A DNA stretch of 64,000 nt from Pandoraea oxalativorans (GTDB lineage: Bacteria > Pseudomonadota > Gammaproteobacteria > Burkholderiales > Burkholderiaceae). Below the pieces are notes generated by a model. The model was not told where the DNA came from. It did not search any database and was given only the letters and a program-made list of their open reading frames with translations. The stretch covers positions 5,566,312 to 5,630,311 of the forward strand of contig NZ_CP011253.3 in assembly GCF_000972785.3 (NCBI RefSeq), read 5' to 3'. How positions within the stretch are numbered: the first letter of the stretch is position 1; each line of letters starts with the position of its first letter. The translations under genes were made by a program, and so were the position numbers. Shown here in pieces: positions 9,200 through 17,635 of this stretch.

Positions 9200-10183
9200 T
9201 CAAGCGATTGCGACGTAGTTCGCCCGATAAGGCTGTCGTGTCTTCAGAACGCCGAAACACAGATGCACAAGCTTACGCATTGCAGCGCCGAGTATAGACA
9301 TGGTGGATTTGCCACGCGCTGCCAAGCGTTCACACAATGCCTTGATGTGGGGGTTATAGCGTTTAGCGACGACGGCCGCCATGTAGAGAGTTGCCCGTAC
9401 CTTGGGCGGCCCGGCCTTCGATAAACGTGAAGGGCCCTGGATCGACGATCCCGACTGCCTCTGCACCGGCACCAGGCCGAGATACGCCGCAAGTTGTTCT
9501 GCAGAATCGAAGTGGCGCGCGTGCATGATGGCAAGCAGCGTGCGGCCTACCTGAGGGCCAACTGCCGGGATACTTTGCAGCAGCATCAAGTTTGCTTTAA
9601 GGCCCGGATGGGCAGCAATGTGATCATCGATCTCGCGTTGCAGGCTGGCTAAATGGCGCTCCAAAAACTCGATCGTCTCGAGAATCGAATGCAGGACTAG
9701 CGCCGTTGGAGCCGTGATTTCCGCTTTCTCATGCCGGTTGCGCTCACGCTGAAGATCTTGTGCAAGCGCTTCACGGCGCGCCATCAGTGCTTGAAGTATG
9801 CGAGCCTCGGGCGCTGGAGGACTCCAGCGCATTGGCTGTGCGTGCATCGCAAAGCGCGCTAACACGTGGCTGTCTACCATGTCGTTCTTCGTGCGCACGC
9901 CCATTCCCGTCGCAAAAGCACGCACCTGCGCAGGATTAACGACAGACACGGAGAGCCCGGCATCGTGCAGGCCACACGCGGCCATCTCGTGATAGACGCC
10001 GGTACCTTCGAGCGCGACATGTACGTGGCTCGGCTCGGTGTGTCTCTTGCCCAACCAGCCCAACAGATCGGTTAGGCCGGCGCGGCTATTGGCAACAACC
10101 TTCGTACTATGCTTGCCGTTTGTCATGTCCAGCAGGCAGCAATCCAGCTTGGCTTTGGCAACATCAATACCGAGGTAGAACAT
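9200..10183 (-). CDS. IS110-family DEDD transposase (element A, copy 1)
   Basis: 327 residues from ATG 10183 with an AAGGA ribosome site; an upstream GTG frame start at 10249 would read through the guide-RNA region and is rejected. The N-terminal RuvC-like DEDD domain (MFYLGIDVAKAKLDCCLLD, VALEGTGVYHEMA, TKNDMVDSHVLARFA) precedes the C-terminal transposase domain with its serine (LLLQSIPAVGPQVGRTLLA, AYLGLVPVQRQSGSS). The sequence looks intact and is nearly identical to the second copy, so transposition is probably recent. Confidence 0.95.
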   Translation of the reverse strand: MFYLGIDVAKAKLDCCLLDMTNGKHSTKVVANSRAGLTDLLGWLGKRHTEPSHVHVALEGTGVYHEMAACGLHDAGLSVSVVNPAQVRAFATGMGVRTKNDMVDSHVLARFAMHAQPMRWSPPAPEARILQALMARREALAQDLQRERNRHEKAEITAPTALVLHSILETIEFLERHLASLQREIDDHIAAHPGLKANLMLLQSIPAVGPQVGRTLLAIMHARHFDSAEQLAAYLGLVPVQRQSGSSIQGPSRLSKAGPPKVRATLYMAAVVAKRYNPHIKALCERLAARGKSTMSILGAAMRKLVHLCFGVLKTRQPYRANYVAIA

Positions 10184-10199
10184 CAATTTGATCCTTAAT

Positions 10200-10393
10200 C
10201 GAGGAATCAATACCAACTCACCCACTTGCCTTGTACATACAGGGTCCACGCCCTTGGCTACCGTTCAGTGTCTGTGCTGGTGAGGGCGAGGCGAAGGGCA
10301 TTATCTCCACAGCAAGGTCCAAGCCTTCAGGCTCCAAACATGCTCACTTCACCTCATGTGACGGTAGCTAACCATCACGAAGACGAAGATACA
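10200..10393 (-). ncRNA. candidate bridge RNA of IS110 element A, copy 1
   Basis: This is the non-coding end upstream of the transposase, where IS110-group elements encode a bridge RNA. On the minus strand it contains TTTGGAGCCT (plus 10329-10338), identical to the left half of its own insertion site, then TGTGGAGA (plus 10304-10311), complementary to the right half CTCCACA. Further on are ACGGTA (plus 10259-10264), matching the element's right end GACGGTATCT, and GTACAAG (plus 10230-10236), largely complementary to its left end CTTGTATC. The order target-left, target-right, donor-left, donor-right is that described for bridge RNAs. RNA ends and folding are not determined. Confidence 0.6.
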
Positions 10394-10421
10394 AGGCTCC
10401 AACTCTTGAGAGAATGGAGCC

Positions 10422-10748
10422 ATGAACAAGAGATCGAGCAAGTTTTCCCCGGAAGTCCGGGAGCGCGCAGTGCGCCTGGTGCGCGAGCAGCGTAGCGAGC
10501 ATCCGTCGCTGTGGGCGGCGGTCGAGTCGATTGCGCCGATGATCGGCTGCACGCCGCAAACGCTGAACGATTGGGTCAAGCGCGACGAGATCGATAACGG
10601 CGAACGTGCCGGCCTGAGCGCGAGCGAGCGTGATCGCCTGAAGGCGCTGGAGCGCGAGAACAAGGAATTGCGCAAGACCAACGAGATTCTCAAACTGGCC
10701 AGCGCGTTTTTCGCCCAGGCGGAGCTCGACCGCCGTATCAAGTCCTGA
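10422..10748 (+). CDS. IS51-group transposase OrfA
   Basis: 108 residues with an N-terminal helix-turn-helix ([26 protein letters not shown]) and a coiled-coil C-terminal helix ([33 protein letters not shown]). A run of five T followed by C at 10707-10712 is a likely -1 slippage site: the shifted frame reads [10 protein letters not shown], continuing into OrfB. The usual upstream promoter region is separated from the left end by IS110 element A. Confidence 0.9.
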   Translation: MNKRSSKFSPEVRERAVRLVREQRSEHPSLWAAVESIAPMIGCTPQTLNDWVKRDEIDNGERAGLSASERDRLKALERENKELRKTNEILKLASAFFAQAELDRRIKS

Positions 10749-11399
10749 AAGCCTTCATCGATCAGCATCGCGACACCTTCGGGGTCGAGTCGATCTGCAA
10801 GGTTTTGCGGATTGCCCCGTCGGGTTACTGGCGCCATGCTGCCCAGCTTCGCGATCCATCCAAGCGCTGCGCCCGAGTCAAGCGTGACGACGTGCTGTGC
10901 CCGGAAATCCAGCGTGTCTGGCACGCCAACATGCGGGTCTACGGCGCAGACAAGGTCTGGAGGCAGATGAACCGGGAGCAAATTCGGGTGGCCCGCTGCA
11001 CGGTCGAGCGACTGATGCAGCGGCTGGGATTGCAAGGCGCGGTGCGCGGCAAACGGGTTCGCACAACGATTCCCGATGTCTCGGCACCTCGCCCGCTGGA
11101 CCGGGTCAATCGCCAATTCAAAGCCGACCGGCCGAATCAGCTCTGGGTTTCCGATTTCACCTACGTTTCGACGTGGCAGGGCTGGCTGTACGTGGCGTTC
11201 GTCATCGACGTGTTTGCACGACGCATCGTTGGCTGGCGGGTGAGTCGTACCATGCGCACCGACTTCGTACTCGATGCGCTTGAACAAGCGCTGTATGCCC
11301 GCCAACCGGGCGACGACGGGACGCTGATCCATCACTCCGACAGTAAGAATACGGGTATCAGATGTTTCCGGGCTTCTCGCGGCTTTCAATGAGGGCTGT

Positions 11400-11600
11400 C
11401 CGGCGACTTTTGGTGCCGTAAAGCGTTCCGGGCGACCTGACCCACATTCCGATCGACGTAGTGTCTTTCCCCTGACCTGTCGATCGTCCGGAACCGCCGA
11501 GCGGCGAGGTTTCGCCTCGTCGATACGTGTGACTCAAGAAGGGCCTGACGCTCTGTCGCTTTACTGTCTTGTCCAGGTACTCGATGCCGGTGAAATCGCC
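11400..11600 (+). ncRNA. candidate bridge RNA of IS110 element B
   Basis: This is the non-coding stretch upstream of the transposase. In order it contains TCCGA (11448-11452), matching the left half of the insertion site (CTCCGACAG); TCCCCTG (11468-11474), complementary to the right half (CAGGGGA); AGAAGGGC (11537-11544), identical to eight bases of the element's own right end (12722-12729); and TTACTG (11561-11566), complementary to its left end CAGTAA. All four guide classes appear in the expected order, but the short matches make this weaker than element A. Confidence 0.5.
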
Positions 11601-11630
11601 TCAATCTCATCGGCAACCGGAGCAAGGCTC

Positions 11631-12716
11631 ATGAAAGAAGAACCGGCTATTTCTGGATATCGCAACGTTGTGGGCGGCGTGGATACCCATAAGGACGTGC
11701 ATGTTGCAGCTGTCGTTGACGAACACGATCGTCTGCTCGGCAGTGAATGCTTCCCTACCACGCGGCATGGCTACAAACAGATGCTGCTCTGGATGCGCTC
11801 ATTCGGAGAGCTTGCCCGGGTTGGCGTCGAATGCACCGGCTCCTACGGAGCGGGCTTGCTTCGCTACCTTCAACTGGCCCACGTAACGGTGCTTGAGGTC
11901 ACGGCACCCGACAGGAGCGACCGGCGCAAACGCGGCAAGGACGACACGCTGGACGCTTGCAACGCGGCGCATGCTGCCTTTGCTGGTGTGCGTACAGTCA
12001 CGCCCAAGACACGCGACGGCATGATTGAATCGCTGCGCGTTCTGAAAGTCTGCCGGAAGACCGCCATCTCCGCGAGGCGCGTTGCATTGCAACTAATTCA
12101 CAGTACCATCATCAGCGCGCCTGACGAGTTACGCGAATCGCTGCGCAAGATGACACGGATGCAGCTTATTCGAACATTGGCCGCGTGGCGTCCCGATCTG
12201 TCTGACTATCGGAGCCTGATCTCTGCCAACCGGATTGCATTAAAATCACTGGGGCGTCGGTATCTCGAGTTGCACGACGAGATCGCCGACCTCGATGTCA
12301 TGATCGCGGCTCTGGTCGATGAACTCGCCCCCGATCTGGTCTCCCGGTATTCAATTGGCTATGAGTCCGCTTCGCAACTGCTACTGACCGCTGGCGACAA
12401 CAGCGACCGGCTTCAGTCAGAGGCCAGCTTCGCCGCCCTCTGTGGAGTGAGTCCCGTCCCGGCGTCTTCTGGCAAGGTGACACGACATCGACTGAATCGC
12501 GGTGGAGATCGCGCGGCCAACAGCGCCCTGCACATTATCGCCATCGGTCGATTGCGAACCGACGATCGCACAAAAGCCTATGTCGCCAAACGCGTCAGCG
12601 AGGGCCACTCAAAGCTTGAAGCGATTCGATGCCTCAAGCGCTATATCGCACGAGAGGTCTTCTACGCCATCCGGCAACGTTACCGCCAGATCGCGCAGAC
12701 CCAATTTACCTCTTGA
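11631..12716 (+). CDS. IS110-family transposase (element B)
   Basis: 361 residues from ATG 11631 with GGAG eight bases upstream. DEDD domain: VVGGVDTHKDVHVAAVVDE, VGVECTGSYGAGLL, GKDDTLDACNAAHAA. C-terminal domain: SASQLLLTAGDNSDRL, FAALCGVSPVPASSGKVTRH (serine motif), RGGDRAANSALHIIAIGRL. A longer frame starting at 11529 would overlap the guide-RNA region. It looks complete. Confidence 0.94.
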   Translation: MKEEPAISGYRNVVGGVDTHKDVHVAAVVDEHDRLLGSECFPTTRHGYKQMLLWMRSFGELARVGVECTGSYGAGLLRYLQLAHVTVLEVTAPDRSDRRKRGKDDTLDACNAAHAAFAGVRTVTPKTRDGMIESLRVLKVCRKTAISARRVALQLIHSTIISAPDELRESLRKMTRMQLIRTLAAWRPDLSDYRSLISANRIALKSLGRRYLELHDEIADLDVMIAALVDELAPDLVSRYSIGYESASQLLLTAGDNSDRLQSEASFAALCGVSPVPASSGKVTRHRLNRGGDRAANSALHIIAIGRLRTDDRTKAYVAKRVSEGHSKLEAIRCLKRYIAREVFYAIRQRYRQIAQTQFTS

Positions 12717-13687
12717 CCTTTAGAAGGGCGTCAGGGGATCGCAATATGTTTCCATTCGGTACACCGAGCGACTTGCCCAAGCGGGCATTGAGCCATCGGT
12801 CGGCAGCCGCGGCGACAGCTATGACAACGCCCTGGCGGAAACGATCAACGGTCTATACAAAACGGAACTGATTCACCGGCGAGCGCCTTGGAAAACGAAG
12901 GAATCCGTCGAGCTCGCCACCCTGGAATGGGTAGCCTGGTACAACCATCATCGGCTGATGGAACCGCTGGGCTATATCCCGCCAGCCGAGGCTGAGGCAA
13001 ACTACTACAGGCAACTCAGAAATACTGCTGAAGCGCCTGCGTTAACTTAAACCAACCGGCCTCCTCGAAAGCCGGGGCGATTCACCGTTACGCTTTGCCA
13101 AGCATTCGTTTTGGGCTTTTACGACGCATTGTTAGCCCTGTTTCTCAAGGCAAGAGGCTATCCCGACGGCACTTTTGGCAGCATCGTTGGATGTACCGCA
13201 GCGGGTGCCATCATTGGCTCGTTAGCCTTCAAAAGCGCAATCAAAAGATGTTCTCCGACCACTCTGCTAACTGTGTCATCGATACTCTTCGGCTTAACTG
13301 TATTGACGCCCGCAGCAATGGTGTTCGCACAAACCGAAGTGCCCGTCTTCGCAATGCTCTCATTGTGGATAGGCAACGGATTCGGGTACGGACTGGGGGT
13401 CATGTTGGTGATGCTCATGTTCCAACAATATTGTCCGCGCGAAGTATTAGGAACAGTCACGTCCACGGGCAGAAGCCTCCAATTGCTTCTGATGATCATC
13501 GCGCCTCTGCTCGGGGGCGCTCTATCAAACGTGACCAGCATTGAGTTTGTTTTCTTGTGCTCAGGCATGACCGCCATCGGTCTTGGGATATTTACCCGAA
13601 TGGTCCCGATCTCACGCACTCCATCGGCCCACTAAGCCCTCGTCCATACAGCCGTCGGGTGTCACTGGAGTAAGCGGCGCGACCAAC

Positions 13688-13739
13688 AAAAAACGACGGT
13701 GGGACAGCGACTCGTATCGCTTGCTCCACCGCCGTTTTT
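13688..13739. terminator. bidirectional rho-independent terminator
   Basis: AAAAACGACGGTGG (13689-13702) pairs with CCACCGCCGTTTTT (13726-13739), with one mismatch, giving a stem with T-runs on both strands. It lies between the converging exporter gene and the indolepyruvate oxidoreductase gene and can end both transcripts. Confidence 0.85.
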
Positions 13740-13789
13740 CTCTCGAAGCAAATCATTCCTGCTGCGAACAGCGAAAATGATTCCGGTAC

Positions 13790-16700
13790 TTACCGCGACG
13801 TCACCACCGGAATGCCCTTGAGCGACTTGCCGCTGCTGCGGGCGTGCGCGAGGGCCTGCTCGACAGCGTCGCCGGTGGCAGGCGTCACGCCCAGACGACC
13901 GGCAATCGTCGCTTCCACACGCTTGGCCATCGCCAGATTCCCCAGCTTTACGTGTCCGTAGCCACGAATCTTCGCCGGGGCTTCGGCCAGCGCAATCGCG
14001 TCGGCCAGCGTGTCCGCCGAGAGAACGGCCAGCACGCGCTCAATCGTCGTGCGGTAGTCGGCGATCAGCTGGCGCTCCATGCGACGCTCCAGCGTGTAAC
14101 CGAAGACGTCGAGCGCACCGCCACGCAGACCGCGCAGCTTCGCCATCCCGCGCAACACCGGCCACAGCCACGGTCCGATCGTCACCTTCTTCGGCACACC
14201 GCCGTCCTTGCCACGAGCGATGAGCGGCGGCGCCATGTGGAATTCCAGACGGAAGTCGCTGCCCGGCTTGCCTTCGAACGTCTCACCCAACGCATCGGTG
14301 AATGTCGTGGCAGCGTACAGACGCGCCACTTCGTACTCGTCCTTGTAAGCCATCAGACGCGAGAGCTGCTGAGCCACCGCACGCGAGAGACGTCCCGGCG
14401 CACCGGTCACACGCGTTTCCGCATCGGCCACCTGCTTCACGAACGCCGTGAATTGCGAGGCGTAGGCCGCGCTCTGATACTGCGTCAGCAAGTCCACACG
14501 ATGCGCGACGAGCGCGTCGAACGTCATGTCGTCGGCGACTGGCGCATGCATCGGTGCGTGCGTCGCCTTGGCGGTCGTTTCCGTCAGCGCAGCCGGGTCG
14601 CCCGCCGCCAGACGGCCGATTGCCAGCGCCAGATGGTTCATCGGCACGGCCACGTTGTTCAGTTCGATGGCGCGTTGCAGTGCCTGCAGCGAGACCGGCA
14701 CCAGACCCAGTTGCCACGCATAGCCGAGCATGATGATGTTCGAGCCCATCGTGTCGCCGAGGAAGCGCTGCGCGAGCGCTTGCGCGTCGCAGGCGTCGAG
14801 CTTGTCGTTGCCCGCCGCGTGACGCATCTTCTCCAGCAGCGCCCCCGCGTGCAGTTTCGCATCCGGGTTCTGCACGAAGGTCGCATTCGGAATCGCATGC
14901 GTGTTGACCACCACACGCGTGCGGTCGCGGCGCACCGTCTGCAACGCGTCGGCACTCGCCCCCACCACCATGTCGCACGCGAGCAGCACGTCGGCCTGCT
15001 GCGTGTCGATACGCACCTGATTGAGCGCTTGCGGCGTGTTCGCGAATCGCACGAACGACAGCACGGCACCGCCCTTCTGCGCAAAGCCCATGAAGTCGAG
15101 CACCGACGCGCTCTTGCCTTCCAGATGCGCGGCCATCGTGATCAGCGCACCGATCGTCACCACGCCCGTGCCACCCACGCCCGTGACCATGATGTCGAAC
15201 GGCGCATCGCCTGCGAGCGCCACCGGCTGCGGCAACGCGTTCAGACGTCCCTCGAACGCGGCCTGATCGAATGCGGCAGCCAGCGCCTTCTTCAACTGCG
15301 CGCCCTTGACCGACACGAAGCTCGGGCAGAAGCCGTTCACGCAGGAGAAGTCTTTGTTGCACGACGACTGGTCGATGCGACGCTTGCGTCCCATCGCCGT
15401 TTCCACCGGTTCGACCGACAGACAGTTCGACGCCACACCGCAATCGCCGCAGCCTTCGCAAACCGCTTCGTTGATGAACAGACGTCGATCCGGATTCGGG
15501 AACTCGTTTTTCTTGCGACGGCGACGCTTTTCGGCGGCACACGTCTGGTCGTAGATCAACACGGTCGCGCCGGGAATCTCGCGCAATTCGCGCTGCACGG
15601 CGTCGAGTTCGCTGCGGTGATGGAACGTCGTGCCCTTCGGGAATTGCCCTTCGTGACCGATGTACTTCTCCGGCTCGTCGCTCACCACGACCAGCTTGGC
15701 GATGCCCTCGGCTTCCACCTGACGCGCGATCTGCGGCACGGAAATGGAGCCGTCGACAGGCTGTCCGCCCGTCATCGCCACCGCATCGTTGTAGAGGATC
15801 TTGTAGGTGATGTTCGCCTTCGACGCGACCGCCTGACGAATCGCCAGCAGCCCCGAGTGGAAGTACGTGCCGTCGCCCAGATTCTGGAAGACATGCGCGC
15901 GCTTCGTGAAGTGCGAATGCGCCGCCCAGTCCACGCCCTCGCCGCCCATCTGGATCAGCCCGGTCGTGTCGCGATCCATCCACGACGCCATGAAGTGACA
16001 ACCGATGCCCGCCTGCGCGATGGACCCCTCGGGGACCTTCGTCGACGTGTTGTGCGGGCAGCCCGAACAGAAATACGGTACGCGGCGCACGCCGTCGGCC
16101 GCATTCGACAGAATGTCGTGCGCGACGAGATCGACCACGCGCTCACGACGGTCCAGCGTCGGACGATGCTTCGCCAGCCATTCGGCAAACACCGGCAGCA
16201 CGCGCGACGGACGCAACTCGCCCAGCGCGGAGAGCAACGTACGGCCTTCGGCATCGGTCTTGCCAAGCACGACGGGACGCGTGCCCGTGGTGCGGTTGTA
16301 CAGGTACTGCTTGATCTGCTGCTCGACGACCGGGCCCTTCTCCTCGATGACGAGGATTTCCTTCAGCCCGGCGACGAAGGTGTCCAGACGCGACATGTCC
16401 AGCGGGAACGACAGCCCCACCTTGTAGATGCGCACACCGGCGGCCGCGAGGTCGTCGACGGTGATGTCCAGACGGCGCAGCGTCTCCATCAGGTCCAGAT
16501 GCGCCTTGCCGCACGTCACGATGCCGATGTCGGCGTCGGGTGCCGGGGCAATCCACTTGTCGATGCTGTTCACGCGCGAGAAGGCGCGCACGGCGTCGAG
16601 CTTGTCCGCCAGACGCGCTTCGAGCGCCAGACTCGGCAGATCGGGCCAGCGATTGTGCAGACCGCCCGCCGGTGCCACGTAGTCGAGCGGCTCGGCCCAG

Positions 16701-17407
16701 TCGGTGCGGATCTTGTCGAGATCGACGGTGCCGCGCGACTCGACCGTCTCGGAGATGGCCTTGAGGCCTGCCCACGCACCGGAGAAACGCGACAGCGCGT
16801 AGCCATACAGACCGAACTCGACCAGTTCGCCGATATCGGCCGGATTGAGCACCGGCATGCTCCACGACATCATCGTGAAGTCGCTCTGGTGCGGCATCGA
16901 CGACGACACGCAACCGTGATCGTCACCCGCCACCACGAGCACGCCGCCATGGCGCGATGCGCCGTATGCGTTGCCGTGCTTGAGCGCATCGCCCGCGCGG
17001 TCCACGCCGGGGCCCTTGCCGTACCACATGCCGAACACGCCTTCGACGGTGCGCTCGGGGTCCGCTTCCACGCGCTGCGTGCCCATCACGGCCGTGCCGC
17101 CCAGTTCCTCGTTGATCGCCGGCAGGAACTTGACGCTCGCCGCGTCGAGCAACTTCTTCGCCTTCCACAGTTGCTGGTCGACGCCGCCCAGGGGCGAGCC
17201 ACGATAGCCGCTGATGAAGCCCGCCGTGTTCAGGCCGCGTGCCGCATCCAACTGGTGTTGCATCAGCAGGATGCGCACCAGCGCCTGCGTACCGGTCAGG
17301 AAAATCTGACCGCTACGCGCGGTGAGCGCATCGGAGAGCTGGTAATCGGGATGGGCCAGGGGGTTGGCGGTGGGCGACGCAAGGGCGGCGCGCATGGGGG
17401 CATTCAT
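13790..17407 (-). CDS. fused indolepyruvate ferredoxin oxidoreductase family protein
   Basis: 1205 residues, a single-chain fusion of the alpha and beta parts. This family oxidatively decarboxylates aryl or branched-chain 2-oxoacids to acyl-CoA with thiamine diphosphate, passing electrons to ferredoxin. From the N terminus: pyrimidine-binding region (GFISGYRGSPLGGVD), a domain with HNTSTKVPEGSIAQAGIGCH and MGGEGVDWAAHSHFT (diphosphate-binding side), a cysteine cluster (CEGCGDCGVASNC, later CNKDFSCVNGFC) for an iron-sulfur centre, and the gamma-like domain (VTGVGGTGVVTIGALI). ATG 17407 has an AGGAG ribosome site. A divergent Lrp-type regulator starts 229 bases away and may control it in response to an amino acid. 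Confidence 0.9.
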   Translation of the reverse strand: MNAPMRAALASPTANPLAHPDYQLSDALTARSGQIFLTGTQALVRILLMQHQLDAARGLNTAGFISGYRGSPLGGVDQQLWKAKKLLDAASVKFLPAINEELGGTAVMGTQRVEADPERTVEGVFGMWYGKGPGVDRAGDALKHGNAYGASRHGGVLVVAGDDHGCVSSSMPHQSDFTMMSWSMPVLNPADIGELVEFGLYGYALSRFSGAWAGLKAISETVESRGTVDLDKIRTDWAEPLDYVAPAGGLHNRWPDLPSLALEARLADKLDAVRAFSRVNSIDKWIAPAPDADIGIVTCGKAHLDLMETLRRLDITVDDLAAAGVRIYKVGLSFPLDMSRLDTFVAGLKEILVIEEKGPVVEQQIKQYLYNRTTGTRPVVLGKTDAEGRTLLSALGELRPSRVLPVFAEWLAKHRPTLDRRERVVDLVAHDILSNAADGVRRVPYFCSGCPHNTSTKVPEGSIAQAGIGCHFMASWMDRDTTGLIQMGGEGVDWAAHSHFTKRAHVFQNLGDGTYFHSGLLAIRQAVASKANITYKILYNDAVAMTGGQPVDGSISVPQIARQVEAEGIAKLVVVSDEPEKYIGHEGQFPKGTTFHHRSELDAVQRELREIPGATVLIYDQTCAAEKRRRRKKNEFPNPDRRLFINEAVCEGCGDCGVASNCLSVEPVETAMGRKRRIDQSSCNKDFSCVNGFCPSFVSVKGAQLKKALAAAFDQAAFEGRLNALPQPVALAGDAPFDIMVTGVGGTGVVTIGALITMAAHLEGKSASVLDFMGFAQKGGAVLSFVRFANTPQALNQVRIDTQQADVLLACDMVVGASADALQTVRRDRTRVVVNTHAIPNATFVQNPDAKLHAGALLEKMRHAAGNDKLDACDAQALAQRFLGDTMGSNIIMLGYAWQLGLVPVSLQALQRAIELNNVAVPMNHLALAIGRLAAGDPAALTETTAKATHAPMHAPVADDMTFDALVAHRVDLLTQYQSAAYASQFTAFVKQVADAETRVTGAPGRLSRAVAQQLSRLMAYKDEYEVARLYAATTFTDALGETFEGKPGSDFRLEFHMAPPLIARGKDGGVPKKVTIGPWLWPVLRGMAKLRGLRGGALDVFGYTLERRMERQLIADYRTTIERVLAVLSADTLADAIALAEAPAKIRGYGHVKLGNLAMAKRVEATIAGRLGVTPATGDAVEQALAHARSSGKSLKGIPVVTSR

Positions 17408-17635
17408 CGGGTATCTCCTGATCCCCGCGTCCGGCGGGCAACGTCATCGGTGTATCGACGTGCCAGCGGTGCTTCGGGGGCATTTGTTCTGTTCGTTTCG
17501 ACGGCGTTGCGCATGGCGCGTGAACGCGTCGGTTATGGAAGCAGTGTATGGGGAGGCCCGAGAAAGATTTTTACTATTTCACTCCTTTCGGCGCACAATA
17601 AGAAACGTTCATTTCGCAAAAGGCGATTTCGAGAA

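Larger units (their letters stand above)
9185..10395 (-). mobile_element. IS110-family element A, copy 1, 1211 bases
   Basis: The boundaries come from comparison with the second copy at 22077-23287 and with the reconstructed empty sites. Both copies are bounded by TTGTGGAG on one side and GCTYCA on the other, with a shared AG (CT on the transposase strand) at each junction, the core dinucleotide expected for IS110 recombination. It lacks long terminal inverted repeats and a target duplication, as the family does. The only base difference I saw between copies is at 10110 versus 23002 (T/C), changing His to Arg. Confidence 0.93.
11344..12734 (+). mobile_element. IS110-family element B, about 1391 bases
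   Basis: The element differs from element A and lies in the opposite orientation. The junctions read CCGACAG/TAAGAATA on the left and AGGGCGTCAG/GGGATCGC on the right; the shared CAG means the precise cut cannot be placed better than three bases. The reconstructed empty site is the intact HHSDRGSQY coding sequence of the IS51-group transposase. There are no terminal inverted repeats and no duplication, as expected of the family. Confidence 0.9.
10712..13050 (+). pseudogene. IS51-group transposase OrfB, split by IS110 element B
   Basis: The integrase-domain half of the IS3-family transposase, in pieces about 10712-11343 and 12735-13050. Landmarks are [34 protein letters not shown] and LIHHSD before the break, and SQYVSIRYTERLAQAGIEPS, GDSYDNALAETINGLYKTEL and VAWYNHHRLMEPLG after it. 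The insertion falls in the conserved HHSDxGSQY motif, next to the second catalytic Asp. Removing element B rejoins the frame exactly. Confidence 0.88.
9161..13084 (+). mobile_element. IS3-family (IS51 group) element carrying two IS110 elements
   Basis: The ends are TGAACCGCCCCGG on the left (9161) and TGAATCGCCCCGG on the minus strand on the right (ending 13084), with a 3-base duplication CCG at 9158-9160 and 13085-13087. Without its two passengers the element is about 1322 bases, normal for this group. One IS110 element lies 24 bases inside the left end, upstream of orfA; the other splits orfB. With orfB broken it cannot make its own full transposase. Confidence 0.9.
8512..13635 (+). pseudogene. 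MFS exporter of the island, split by nested insertion sequences
   Basis: Major facilitator protein of the macrolide-efflux type, in pieces 8512-9160 and 13088-13635. Removing the IS3 element and one CCG gives a continuous 398-residue protein across the joint (LRRVFTVTLCQAFVLGFYDA), with about 10-12 hydrophobic segments and the loop-2 motif GPWIGAFVDRRCPWVMLRW. The start is TTG 8512, overlapping the carbamoyltransferase stop as TTGA, so the two were translationally coupled. This suggests that it exported the product of the upstream genes. It ends at 13635, just before a strong terminator. Confidence 0.85.

Noticed and set aside
10184..10249. Longer IS110 transposase starting at GTG 10249
   Set aside because: It would add residues unlike the conserved MFYLGIDVAK start, and ATG 10183 has a good AAGGA ribosome site; the extension is in the guide-RNA region.
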